This document shows positions 1 through 7,364 of a stretch of DNA of 15,050 nucleotides, piece by piece; within the stretch, counting starts at the first letter, position 1; each line of letters opens with the position of its first letter. The stretch comes from Oscillospiraceae bacterium (GTDB taxonomy: Bacteria > Bacillota_A > Clostridia > Oscillospirales > Oscillospiraceae): assembly GCA_017411665.1 (NCBI GenBank), contig JAFQPT010000094.1, positions 1-15,050 of the forward strand, in the 5' to 3' direction. The notes below the pieces were generated by a model. It was not told where the DNA came from and searched no databases. It was given only the letters and a program-made list of their open reading frames with translations. The position numbers and the translations under genes are program-made.

Positions 1-255
1 AAGCGGCTGTCTAAAGTGCTCAATGCCAATGTTACGACCGGTATGAGTGTAGCATGTCTGCTGTGCTATGCAGGCATGAAGAGCTATTCCTTCTTCACGG
101 GGGCAAACCACATCGGCTGGGAAATTCCCAAGGGCACACCCGGTGATATTCTCAGCGCGGGCTTTATTCTGCCCTTGAATATTTGCGTGGGCATTATCGT
201 TGCCTGCACGATGTTCAGTTTCTATTCCCTGTTTTCTCAGGTAGAGGAGGAGTGA
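1..255 (+). CDS. MnhB/MrpB-like antiporter subunit, C-terminal part (5' end outside window)
   Basis: The reading frame is open from base 1, so the gene starts upstream. The visible 84 residues match the end of the MnhB/MbhF (MrpB) domain: a hydrophobic helix near the cut, a polar loop, then an SAGFILPLNICVGIIVA stretch. This resembles the family's closing SaG-ip-lNiavGlkVa pattern and forms the last membrane helix. MrpB is a small integral membrane subunit of Mrp antiporters and of related membrane-bound hydrogenases, needed for complex assembly and ion exchange. Its stop lies four bases before the MnhC-like start, and its last codons form that gene's ribosome binding site, so the two are translated together. 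The family is fairly sure; whether the complex is a pure antiporter or is coupled to a redox module cannot be seen here. Confidence 0.8.
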   Translation, partial: KRLSKVLNANVTTGMSVACLLCYAGMKSYSFFTGANHIGWEIPKGTPGDILSAGFILPLNICVGIIVACTMFSFYSLFSQVEEE

Positions 256-259
256 TGCT

Positions 260-640
260 ATGGAACTGCAAACCTTACTGGATATGCGTTATCAGATCGT
301 AGCGGTTATTTTGTTCTGCATCGGCTTTGCGACGCTGTTTCTTCATCCCAACCTGATTAAGAAAATCATCGGACTGAACCTGATGGACTCTGCGGTGTTT
401 TTGATGCTGGCAGCGGTGGGCTATATCGATGGCGGCAAGGCGCCTATCATCGTAAACGGAATCACCGATGCATCCTACTACATCAACCCCGTTCCCGGCG
501 GTCTGGTGCTGACGGGCATCGTAGTTGCGGTCAGTACTACGGCATTTTTCCTTGCTTTGACGCAGCACTTATATCATCTGTATCATACGCTGAATCTGGA
601 TGAAATTCTGTTGCTTGCCAAAAAGAGCGAGGGAAACTAA
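260..640 (+). CDS. MnhC/MrpC-like (NuoK-type) antiporter subunit
   Basis: This is a 126-residue protein with three hydrophobic helices (about 12-29, 36-55 and 79-103), the size and layout of MrpC/NuoK. The clearest family mark is residues 76-115: a short INPVPGGLVLTGIVVAVS-type stretch followed by LYHTLNLDEI, matching the DPlpqALvLTaIVi...yGtldvDEi ending of MrpC. The middle helix has GLNLMDSAVFL, with Asp43 where an acidic residue is common in NuoK-like proteins; that equivalence is only inferred. The start is supported by AGAGGAGGAG at 243-252. It sits next to MrpB and ahead of the antiporter-type subunits, the usual Mrp/Mbh order. Its likely role is to bridge the MrpB-type and D-type subunits in the membrane and contribute to the ion path. 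Confidence 0.88.
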   Translation: MELQTLLDMRYQIVAVILFCIGFATLFLHPNLIKKIIGLNLMDSAVFLMLAAVGYIDGGKAPIIVNGITDASYYINPVPGGLVLTGIVVAVSTTAFFLALTQHLYHLYHTLNLDEILLLAKKSEGN

Positions 641-705
641 TTCGCTGCAAAAAATGTGGCGAACTCAGCGAGGTAACTTGCCGAGTGTAATTTTTGAATC
701 CAACG
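641..705 (+). other. Intra-operon spacer with imperfect repeated motif
   Basis: This 65-base spacer is much longer than the other gaps in the operon (3 to 27 bases). It contains TTCGC ... GCGAA, able to form a short hairpin, and two similar tandem blocks, AACTCAGCGAG and AACTTGCCGAG. The ten bases TGCCGAGTGT (679-688) recur at 7278-7287 after the operon. No promoter is evident. It could be a small dispersed repeat or an mRNA-processing spacer; the recurrence alone could be chance. Confidence 0.3.
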
Positions 706-713
706 AAAGGGAG
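706..713 (+). promoter_or_regulatory. Ribosome binding site that sets the start of the first D-type subunit
   Basis: AAAGGGAG lies eight bases before ATG 722 but only two bases before the in-frame GTG at 716. The ATG is therefore the believable start, which removes two residues from the longest open frame. Confidence 0.75.
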
Positions 714-721
714 CTGTGTTT

Positions 722-2218
722 ATGCCTTTTGTAAACAATGTTCCGTTTTTTAGTATATTCATTGCGATGATTGCCGGTGTTTTGATGCCGCTGATCAAAG
801 ACGGCCGCAAGGCTTTCCGCGTGACGGAAGCTGCGACTGTGATGATTGGTGTGCTGTCTGCATGGCTGCTGTGGGAAACTGCCGTCAATGAGTACAGTTT
901 TACATATATGATGGGTCACTATCCCGCCCCCTGGGGTAATGAATTGCGTGCGGGTCCGTTGGAAGCAATGCTGTCTGTTGTGTTCTGCGTTGTGATGGTG
1001 CTCAGCCTGGAAGGCGGACGTCGAGACTTGTTTGACGACATTTCCGAGCGGAAACAGCACAACTACTGTCTGATGCTGAATCTGATGCTGGCATCTCTGC
1101 TGGCGCTGATTTACACAAACGACGTGTTTACCGCTTACGTATTCATTGAAATTAATGCTATTACCGCATGCGCCATCGTTATGGCGCGCCGTCCCGGTCA
1201 GAGCCTTGTGGCTGCTGTGCGGTATCTGGTCATCAGCTGTGTGGGCTCGGGTCTGTTCCTCATGGGCATTACTCTGCTGTACACCTGTACCGGTCAGCTG
1301 CTGATGCCCGGTATGGACAAAGCAGTGCAGGCGCTGGCTGCAACCGGTGAATACCGCATTCCTCTGCTGATTGCGGTGGCGCTGGTGACCATGGGTCTTG
1401 CCATCAAGTCTGCGCTGTTTCCCTTCTACGGATGGCTGCCCAATGCGTACGCATCGGCGACTACCAGCGGTTCTGCGGTGCAGTCGGGTCTCATCTCCAA
1501 GGGCTATGTGATTCTGCTCATTAAGCTTATCTACCGTGTCTTTACGCTGGAGGTCATGAATCAGCTGCATATTCTGCAGGTACTGTTTGTGCTGGGTCTG
1601 ATTGGCATGATTATGGCATCTGTCCGAGCCTATCAGGAACAGTCCACCAAGCGTATGCTGGGCTTCTCCAGTGCAGCGCAGGTTGCCTACATCTTTATGG
1701 GTGTGGGTCTGGGCAGTCATGTGGGCATGGTGGCTGCGTGCTACCAGATTTTGGCCCATACTGTAACCAAGCCTCTGCTGTTTACTTCCGCCGGTGTGCT
1801 CATTCGCAGCGGTCACGGCAGAAAAGAACTGAGTGCACTGCGCGGCACTGCCCGCAAGAATCCTCTGGCAGGTGTGGCATTCACGATCGGCGGCTTGAGT
1901 ATGTGCGGTCTGCCTTTGCTGGCAGGCTTTGCTGCCAAGTACTATCTGGGTCTGGCAGCCATGGGCGACTCTGTGAAGATGCTGTTTGCGCTGCTGGTGC
2001 TGGCAGGCAGCTCTGTGCTGAATGCCATGTACTACCTGCCTGCAATCGTGGGTATCTGGTTCCCCCATGAGCCTTCTCACGAAGAACCTGTTGCGGTGGA
2101 AAAAGAAGACGTGGGCTTTATCGTAAGCACAGTCGTATTTGTGATATTGAATGTTGTTCTAGGCGTTGCCATCCAGCCTGTCATTGAGCTGATTGAGCTG
2201 GGTCTGGGCATGCTGTAA
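722..2218 (+). CDS. Antiporter-type proton/cation-conducting subunit 1 (MrpD/NuoN-like)
   Basis: A 498-residue, strongly hydrophobic protein of the NuoL/M/N-MrpA/D superfamily (Proton_antipo_M domain, about residues 115-410). The residues of the half-channel path are all present: Glu143 in helix 5 (YVFIEINAI), Lys229 in helix 7 (GLAIKSALFPFYGWLP), Lys260 in helix 8 (GLISKGY) and Lys406 near helix 12 (GFAAKYYLG). The length fits MrpD (about 490-500). It is the most divergent of the four copies here: after GWLPNAY it has ASATTSGSAVQSG instead of the proline-rich APSPASAVLSG type, so its helix 7-8 loop is altered. It is followed by a 27-base gap and the next paralogue. Expected role: one of several ion-translocating modules in a membrane complex. 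Na+ versus H+ specificity cannot be told. Confidence 0.85.
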   Translation: MPFVNNVPFFSIFIAMIAGVLMPLIKDGRKAFRVTEAATVMIGVLSAWLLWETAVNEYSFTYMMGHYPAPWGNELRAGPLEAMLSVVFCVVMVLSLEGGRRDLFDDISERKQHNYCLMLNLMLASLLALIYTNDVFTAYVFIEINAITACAIVMARRPGQSLVAAVRYLVISCVGSGLFLMGITLLYTCTGQLLMPGMDKAVQALAATGEYRIPLLIAVALVTMGLAIKSALFPFYGWLPNAYASATTSGSAVQSGLISKGYVILLIKLIYRVFTLEVMNQLHILQVLFVLGLIGMIMASVRAYQEQSTKRMLGFSSAAQVAYIFMGVGLGSHVGMVAACYQILAHTVTKPLLFTSAGVLIRSGHGRKELSALRGTARKNPLAGVAFTIGGLSMCGLPLLAGFAAKYYLGLAAMGDSVKMLFALLVLAGSSVLNAMYYLPAIVGIWFPHEPSHEEPVAVEKEDVGFIVSTVVFVILNVVLGVAIQPVIELIELGLGML

Positions 2219-2245
2219 ATGATAAATTTGAATTGAGGTGACACG

Positions 2246-3709
2246 ATGCAGCGCGGTTTGCTGTTGGCACCCGTATTACTGCCCTTATTGGGCGGGCTGC
2301 CGGTGTTTAAATTGAATAAGCGCGAGACACGCCGTATGTATATCACGGCGCTGTTGGTGTTGGAATTGGTTTTGCTGCTGGTGATTCAGTGGCAGGGCGA
2401 GGTTTGCCGTGTGATGAACGTCACAGAGAATGTACGGATTGTACTGGGTGCTGATGGTCTGGGCAGAATCTTTGCGCTGCTGGTGGCGGCGTTGTGGCTG
2501 ATTGTGTTTGTATATGCAGACGAATATTCTATGCATGAACGCAATCGTGAGCGCTTTCTGGGGTTCTATGTACTGTCTCTGGGTGCGATGATCGGTATTT
2601 GTTTGGCAGGAAATCTTGTGACCTTGTATCTGTTCTACGAAATGATGACCCTGCTGACTGTATTTCTGGTCATTCATTCCGGCAATAACAAAGCCATTGA
2701 CGCAGGTATCAAATATCTGGGCTTCTCCGTGTGCGGCGCGGCAATGAGCCTGTTGGGGCTGTTTTATTTGCAGGGTCAACTGACTACCGACCTGTTTACC
2801 GCAGGCGGTGCGCTGGTTGAAGTGACTGCGGAAAATGAATCCATGCTGCTGTTTGCGCTGTTTCTGATGCTCATCGGCTTCGGTGCAAAGGCAGGTCTGA
2901 TGCCACTGTTTGCGTGGCTTCCCACTGCGCACCCCGTAGCGCCCTCTCCTGCAAGTGCGGTGCTGTCGGGCCTCATTACCAAGATGGGCGTTCTGGCGAT
3001 TATTCGTGTGATTTATTACCAGTTCGGTATGGATTTTGTGAACGGAACATGGGTGCAGACGGTTGTGCTGTGTCTGGCAATCTTTACCGTATTTATGGGC
3101 TCCATGCTGGCCTTTAAGGAAAAGGGCTTGAAGAAGCGTCTGGCTTACTCTACCGTCAGCCAGGTCAGCTATATTCTGTTCGGTTTGCTGCTGTGTAACC
3201 CCGATGGGTTTGCGGGTGCAATGCTGCAGTTGGTGTATCATGCTATTGCAAAGAACGGCTTGTTCCTTGCGGCAGGCGCACTGGTGTTCTATGTTCACCG
3301 TACCAAGGTGACGCAAATGCGGGGTGTGGGCAAGCTGCTGCCCAATACCATGTGGGTGTTTGCTATCTGCTCTCTGTCCTTGATCGGGATTCCTCCTACA
3401 GGCGGCTTTGTCAGCAAGTGGTTCCTGGCACAGGGTGGTTTGGCATTCGGTGTGCTGGGCATTGCAGGCACAGCGGTGCTGATGGTATCCGCATTGCTGA
3501 CTGCCGGCTATCTGCTGCCAATCGTGACGGATGCGTTTTTCCCCGGTGCGGATTTTGAATACAAGAAACTGGACAGCTTTGCTTTCCACACAACCTGGCG
3601 TATGAATGTGCCTATGCTGATTCTGGCTGTGGCGGTTGTGATTTTGGGCGTGTTCCCCGGTGCGCTGGACTGGCTGATTGAGCCGGTACAGACACTGCTG
3701 TTTACATAA
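2246..3709 (+). CDS. Antiporter-type proton/cation-conducting subunit 2 (MrpD/NuoM-N-like)
   Basis: This 487-residue integral membrane protein belongs to the same superfamily. Ion-path residues are Glu132 (LYLFYEMMTL), Lys215 (GFGAKAGLMPLFAWLP), Lys246 (SGLITKMG), His332 and Lys336 in YHAIAKNGLF, and Lys391 (GGFVSKWFL). The PTAHPVAPSPASAVLSG loop between helices 7 and 8 is the standard form for MrpD, NuoM and hydrogenase-4 type subunits. The start ATG has an AGGTG-type site 5-9 bases upstream. The preceding gene ends 27 bases before, and the next one starts nine bases after its stop. Residues 68-100 (GADGLGRIFALLVAALWLIV, then YADEYSMHERN) match the usual entry into the family core. It very likely works together with its three paralogues. 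Confidence 0.9.
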   Translation: MQRGLLLAPVLLPLLGGLPVFKLNKRETRRMYITALLVLELVLLLVIQWQGEVCRVMNVTENVRIVLGADGLGRIFALLVAALWLIVFVYADEYSMHERNRERFLGFYVLSLGAMIGICLAGNLVTLYLFYEMMTLLTVFLVIHSGNNKAIDAGIKYLGFSVCGAAMSLLGLFYLQGQLTTDLFTAGGALVEVTAENESMLLFALFLMLIGFGAKAGLMPLFAWLPTAHPVAPSPASAVLSGLITKMGVLAIIRVIYYQFGMDFVNGTWVQTVVLCLAIFTVFMGSMLAFKEKGLKKRLAYSTVSQVSYILFGLLLCNPDGFAGAMLQLVYHAIAKNGLFLAAGALVFYVHRTKVTQMRGVGKLLPNTMWVFAICSLSLIGIPPTGGFVSKWFLAQGGLAFGVLGIAGTAVLMVSALLTAGYLLPIVTDAFFPGADFEYKKLDSFAFHTTWRMNVPMLILAVAVVILGVFPGALDWLIEPVQTLLFT

Positions 3710-3718
3710 GGGGGTAGG

Positions 3719-5173
3719 ATGGATATGTTGATGCTGATTTCTGTTTTATTCCCCATTTTTTCCGGTCTGGTGTTGCTGCTGAGCAAAACCGAGGACCGAA
3801 GGACCCGTGAATACTGGGTCATCGGCACTGCGGCAGTGACCGCTGCGCTGGCGATTACTGCGGTACTGTCCGGCTTTGGTGAAAAGCTTGTGATGGTACG
3901 CTTTACCGATACGGTTGCACTGACCTTCGCATCTGACGGTCTGGGCAGTATCTTTGCAGTGATGGTCTCTGTGCTGTGGGTGATTGCATCCTTCTATGCA
4001 CTGGAATACATGAAGCATGAAGGGGCGGAGACCCGTTTCTTCGCATTCTTCCTGGCAAGCTTCGGTGTCACACTGGGCGTTGCGTTCTCCGCAAACATTG
4101 TGACCATGTATTTGTTCTATGAATTGCTGACTCTGGCGACTCTGCCTCTGGTCATGCATGCTATGAACGGCAGAGCCCGTTATGCGGGCAAAACCTACAT
4201 TCTGTACTCCATGACAGGTGCGGGTCTGGGCTTTGTAGCCATGATTTTCCTGCTGTACCACGGCGCAGGCGACTTTACATTGGGCGGGACTTTGGATTTG
4301 ACTGCTCTTGCAGGCAATGAAAACATTATGTTGGTGTTCTTTGTGCTGGGCTTCTTCGGCTTCGGCGTTAAGGCGGCAATTTTCCCCTTCCACGGGTGGC
4401 TGCTGGATGCTTCCGTAGCACCCACTCCCGTCACTGCGCTGCTGCATGCGGTAGCCGTTGTAAAGAGCGGCGTGTTTGCGGTCATGCGTTTGACCTACTA
4501 TGCCTTCGGTGCGGAAATTCTCTTTGGCACCTGGGCGCAGGCGGTTGTGGTTTGTGCAGCGGCTTTTACATTGATGTACGGCTCTGCAAACGGTCTGCGT
4601 GCTCCTCATTTCAAGCGCAGACTGGCATACTCCACCGTCTCCAACCTGTCCTACATTCTGCTGGGTGTGGGCATGATGAGCCCCGCGGGGCTGATTGCCG
4701 CGGTGGCACATATGCTGTTCCATGCAGTCAATAAAATCACCTTGTTCTTTGGCTGCGGTGCTGTATACTATCAGACCCACAAGGAATATGTATACGAACT
4801 GGCGTATATCGGCAAGGAAATGCCTGTGACCATGGCGACCTTTACGGTGACGGCACTGAGCCTTATGGGTGTACCGCCTCTGTGCGGCTTTGCAAGCAAG
4901 TGGCTGCTGGGTACGGCAGCACTGGATACGGGTCTTGTGATTGGGTGGATCGGTGCGGCTGCACTGATGGTATCCGCACTGCTGACGGCGCTGTATATGA
5001 TGAGCATCCTGTTTGCGGCATATGCGCCTGCCTTCTGGCATCAGCATGTGGAAAAGAAAGACCCCAACTGGCTGATGAAGGGGCCTCTGGTGGCACTGGC
5101 TGCGCTGTGTATCGGAGTATCTGTGTTTGCACAGCCGCTGCTGGCGCTGGTTGCGAAATTGTTGGGGGTGTGA
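3719..5173 (+). CDS. Antiporter-type proton/cation-conducting subunit 3 (MrpA/NuoL-leaning)
   Basis: A 484-residue membrane protein of the NuoL/M/N family. Path residues are Glu135 (YLFYELLTL), Lys218 (GFGVKAAIFPFHGWL), Lys249 (LLHAVAVVKSGVF), His335, Lys339 (AVNKITLFF) and Lys394 (GFASKWLLG). The LLDASVAPTPVTALLHAVAVVKSG stretch, starting at residue 228, resembles the MrpA/NuoL signature (APTPVSA-LHSATMVKAG) more than the MrpD form. It may therefore take the NuoL or MrpA position, although it lacks the long C-terminal arm of those proteins. A G-rich site (AGGGGG at 3709-3714) precedes ATG 3719. A second in-frame ATG at 3725 is also possible and would change only two residues. The gene is three bases from the next one, implying coupled translation. 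Confidence 0.9.
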   Translation: MDMLMLISVLFPIFSGLVLLLSKTEDRRTREYWVIGTAAVTAALAITAVLSGFGEKLVMVRFTDTVALTFASDGLGSIFAVMVSVLWVIASFYALEYMKHEGAETRFFAFFLASFGVTLGVAFSANIVTMYLFYELLTLATLPLVMHAMNGRARYAGKTYILYSMTGAGLGFVAMIFLLYHGAGDFTLGGTLDLTALAGNENIMLVFFVLGFFGFGVKAAIFPFHGWLLDASVAPTPVTALLHAVAVVKSGVFAVMRLTYYAFGAEILFGTWAQAVVVCAAAFTLMYGSANGLRAPHFKRRLAYSTVSNLSYILLGVGMMSPAGLIAAVAHMLFHAVNKITLFFGCGAVYYQTHKEYVYELAYIGKEMPVTMATFTVTALSLMGVPPLCGFASKWLLGTAALDTGLVIGWIGAAALMVSALLTALYMMSILFAAYAPAFWHQHVEKKDPNWLMKGPLVALAALCIGVSVFAQPLLALVAKLLGV

Positions 5174-5176
5174 GCA

Positions 5177-7126
5177 ATGGCTGAACTGATGTTACTGTTT
5201 CTGATTTTGTTCCCCACGGTTTGCGCGCCGATTTCCTATTGGGTTGGCACGAAAAACAAGCATAGACGCGATGACTTTGTGGCAATCGCAACAGGTTTGG
5301 AGCTTGCTGCTGCGCTGGGTTTGATGTTCGGCGGTGAAGCGGCTGTGCGCATTGACGGCGTGCTCGGTCTGGGACTGAGCTTTGCCTCTGACGGCTTCCG
5401 CAGCTTGATGGCGCTGATTGCGGCCATTGGCTGGTTTGAAGCCACCTTGATGCTCCGTGAATATTTCGCACATAGCCGCAACCGCAACCGTTATTATGTA
5501 TTCTGGCTGCTGACTTTGACGGGCACAGTGGGTGTATTCCTGTCTGCGGACCTGTTTACCACTTTTGTGTTCTTTGAAATTATGAGCTTTGCCTCCTGGG
5601 TCATGGTCATCCATACGGAAAAGCCCGATGCGCTGAAGGCCGCGGAAACCTATCTGGCTGTGGCGGTCATCGGTGGTCTGGTGACCTTGATGGGCATTTT
5701 TATGCTGTACCACCTGCTGGGCACCTTGGAAATCAACAGTCTGTACGATGCGGCAGCTGCTGCGGAAAATAAGACATGGCTGTGGATTGCAGGTCTGCTG
5801 ACACTGGTGGGCTTTGCGGCGAAAGCAGGCTCCTTCCCGCTGCATATCTGGCTGCCTACCGCACACCCTGCTGCCCCTGCACCTGCCAGTGCAGTGCTGT
5901 CGGGTGTCATCATCAAGACCGGTGTCTTCGGGATTCTGGTGCTGAGCACACAGATTTTCCGCTATAACTACACCTGGGGCATGCTGATGCTGGTGCTGGG
6001 TGTGATTACCATGGTGCTGGGCGCTGTGCTTGCGGTGTTCTCTGTGGATTTGAAGCGCACCTTTGCCTGCTCGTCCGTCTCTCAAATCGGGTTTATTCTC
6101 ACAGGGATTGCCATGCAGTGCCTGCTGGGACACCACAATGCCTTGGCTGTGGACGGCACGCTGCTGCATATCATCAACCACGCGTCCGTAAAGCTGATTC
6201 TGTTCCCTGCGGCAGGTGTGATTTACTGCACCACCCATACCTTTGACTTTAATAAGATTCGCGGCTTCGGCAAGGGCAAGCCTCTGCTGATGCTGGTGAT
6301 GGGGATTCCCATGGCGAGCCTTGCGGGTGTACCCGGTCTCAACGGCTACGTCAGCAAGACCCTGCTCCATGAAAGTATTGTGGAATACATCCATCTGATT
6401 CCCGAAACCGCAGCCCTGTTTACCGCTGTGGAATGGAGCTTCCTGTTCGCGGGCGGTTTGACGGCTGCCTATATGCTGAAAGTATTCATCTGCCTGTTTG
6501 TGCAGCCCTCTGCGGAAGGTGTGCACTGGGAGGCAGCGGACTCCAAATATGCCACCAAGCTGTCTATGGGCACTTTGACCTGTCTGGCGGCTATCATGCC
6601 TGTGCTGGGTCTGATGCCTAACAAAATCATGGACGGTCTGGCTGCTATGGGCCGCGGCTTTATGCACGGTCATGCACCCGACCATGCGGTGCATTATTTT
6701 GCATGGGTGAATCTGAAGGGTGCGCTCATCAGCCTGTGTATCGGTGCGGCGGTGTATCTGCTGATCATCCGACCTCTGCTGACCGAGCGGGACTGCAGAG
6801 GTGTGCATTACCCCGATCGCTGGCCGGAAAAGGTCAATCTGGAAACCGCGTTGTATCGTCCGCTGATTTGCAGCATCCTGCCCTTTATCGGTGGGGTGAT
6901 TGCCCGTGCGGGTGAGACTTTGGTGGACGGCACAGTATATCTGATGAGTAGTCTGCTGTATTACCGCCAGACCCGCGATATCCGACCTCGGGAGGATGAG
7001 GAATTTGCGGCTTACAAGGCCAATCCCAAGCCTCGTATCGGCTTCCGATATTCCTTTGCTTACAGCATTATTATGATGGGTGTCGGCTTGTCGCTGACAC
7101 TGCTGTATGTGCTGCTGAAAGGCTAA
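5177..7126 (+). CDS. Antiporter-type subunit 4 with C-terminal extension (HyfB/MrpD-like)
   Basis: This 649-residue protein has a core (1-490) like the other three copies. It has Glu134 (FVFFEIMSF), Lys216 (GFAAKAGSFPLHIWLP), Lys247 (SGVIIKTG), Lys339 (HASVKLILF) and Lys394 (GYVSKTLLH), with the TAHPAAPAPASAVLSG loop. Residues about 490-649 are extra. They include a His-rich segment (MHGHAPDHAVHYF), a helix at 513-532, a charged stretch with YPDRWPEKVNLETALYRPL, an amphipathic part (565-595) and a final helix at 625-647. In related proteins (hydrogenase-4 HyfB-like, complex I subunit 5-like) such an extension gives an extra helix that may clasp neighbouring subunits; that role is inference. 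It is the last gene of the operon, followed by hairpins. The start follows the previous stop by three bases, with GGGGGTGTGAG as a weak site. Confidence 0.9.
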   Translation: MAELMLLFLILFPTVCAPISYWVGTKNKHRRDDFVAIATGLELAAALGLMFGGEAAVRIDGVLGLGLSFASDGFRSLMALIAAIGWFEATLMLREYFAHSRNRNRYYVFWLLTLTGTVGVFLSADLFTTFVFFEIMSFASWVMVIHTEKPDALKAAETYLAVAVIGGLVTLMGIFMLYHLLGTLEINSLYDAAAAAENKTWLWIAGLLTLVGFAAKAGSFPLHIWLPTAHPAAPAPASAVLSGVIIKTGVFGILVLSTQIFRYNYTWGMLMLVLGVITMVLGAVLAVFSVDLKRTFACSSVSQIGFILTGIAMQCLLGHHNALAVDGTLLHIINHASVKLILFPAAGVIYCTTHTFDFNKIRGFGKGKPLLMLVMGIPMASLAGVPGLNGYVSKTLLHESIVEYIHLIPETAALFTAVEWSFLFAGGLTAAYMLKVFICLFVQPSAEGVHWEAADSKYATKLSMGTLTCLAAIMPVLGLMPNKIMDGLAAMGRGFMHGHAPDHAVHYFAWVNLKGALISLCIGAAVYLLIIRPLLTERDCRGVHYPDRWPEKVNLETALYRPLICSILPFIGGVIARAGETLVDGTVYLMSSLLYYRQTRDIRPREDEEFAAYKANPKPRIGFRYSFAYSIIMMGVGLSLTLLYVLLKG

Positions 7127-7141
7127 GCTGCAATAAAAAAT

Positions 7142-7155
7142 CACCCTAAGGGGTG
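7142..7155 (-). terminator. Possible weak minus-strand terminator
   Basis: Read on the minus strand, a five-pair hairpin CACCC/GGGTG with loop CTTA is followed by ATTTTTTATT. It would stop minus-strand transcripts before they enter the antiporter operon. The stem is short, so this is tentative. Confidence 0.35.
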
Positions 7156-7166
7156 GTACTCATAAG

Positions 7167-7210
7167 ACAATCAAAGGCACAGCGGTTTGATCTGCTGTGC
7201 CTTTGATTGT
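7167..7210 (+). other. Long perfect hairpin after the antiporter operon
   Basis: A perfect 17-pair stem (7167-7183 with 7194-7210, core CAAAGGCACAGC) closes a ten-base loop. It lies 40 bases after the stop of the last antiporter gene. No T-run follows on either strand, so it is not a classical intrinsic terminator. It may protect the 3' end of the operon mRNA or act as a degenerate terminator ahead of the strong one at 7331-7360. Confidence 0.6.
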
Positions 7211-7330
7211 ATGTAAAGAGTCTGAAATATCGCTGTTTTATAAGTCCCTTCGTTTTGCGTGGGAAAGGGCGACAGTCTGCCGAGTGTGAATAAGGGATCT
7301 GAGGATACTATACGATAATCTTTCCATATA
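7211..7330. other. Non-coding spacer with possible structured element
   Basis: No credible gene is seen. GTCCCTT (7244-7250) can pair with AAGGG-C-GAC (7265-7273, one bulge), or TCCCTT (7245-7250) can pair instead with AAGGGA (7292-7297), giving two competing folds. TGCCGAGTGT at 7278-7287 repeats a motif in the operon spacer at 679-688. No matching promoter was found, so a small RNA is not supported; a dispersed repeat fragment is as likely. Confidence 0.25.
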
Positions 7331-7360
7331 AAAAAAGACACTGCATGCAGTGTCTTTTTT
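7331..7360. terminator. Bidirectional intrinsic terminator (perfect 30-base palindrome)
   Basis: AAAAAAGACACTGCA at 7331-7345 is the exact reverse complement of 7346-7360. The stem core GACACTGCATGCAGTGTC is flanked by six As and six Ts, so it ends transcription on both strands. It lies four bases beyond the stop of the minus-strand lipoprotein gene and is the last barrier for transcripts leaving the antiporter operon. Confidence 0.9.
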
Positions 7361-7364
7361 GGTA

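Noticed and set aside
1..7126. Hydrogenase or complex I redox subunits within the operon
   Set aside because: No Cys-rich Ni-Fe, Fe-S or NADH-binding motifs are seen in the visible subunits; all are membrane ion-channel type.
665..7144. Four very long minus-strand open frames opposite the antiporter genes
   Set aside because: Their translations are rich in His, Gln, Arg and Cys with no domain pattern, and they mirror the four real genes exactly. They are an effect of codon bias.
7211..7330. A small RNA gene
   Set aside because: No acceptable promoter precedes it; only structure potential was seen, so it is listed as a spacer.
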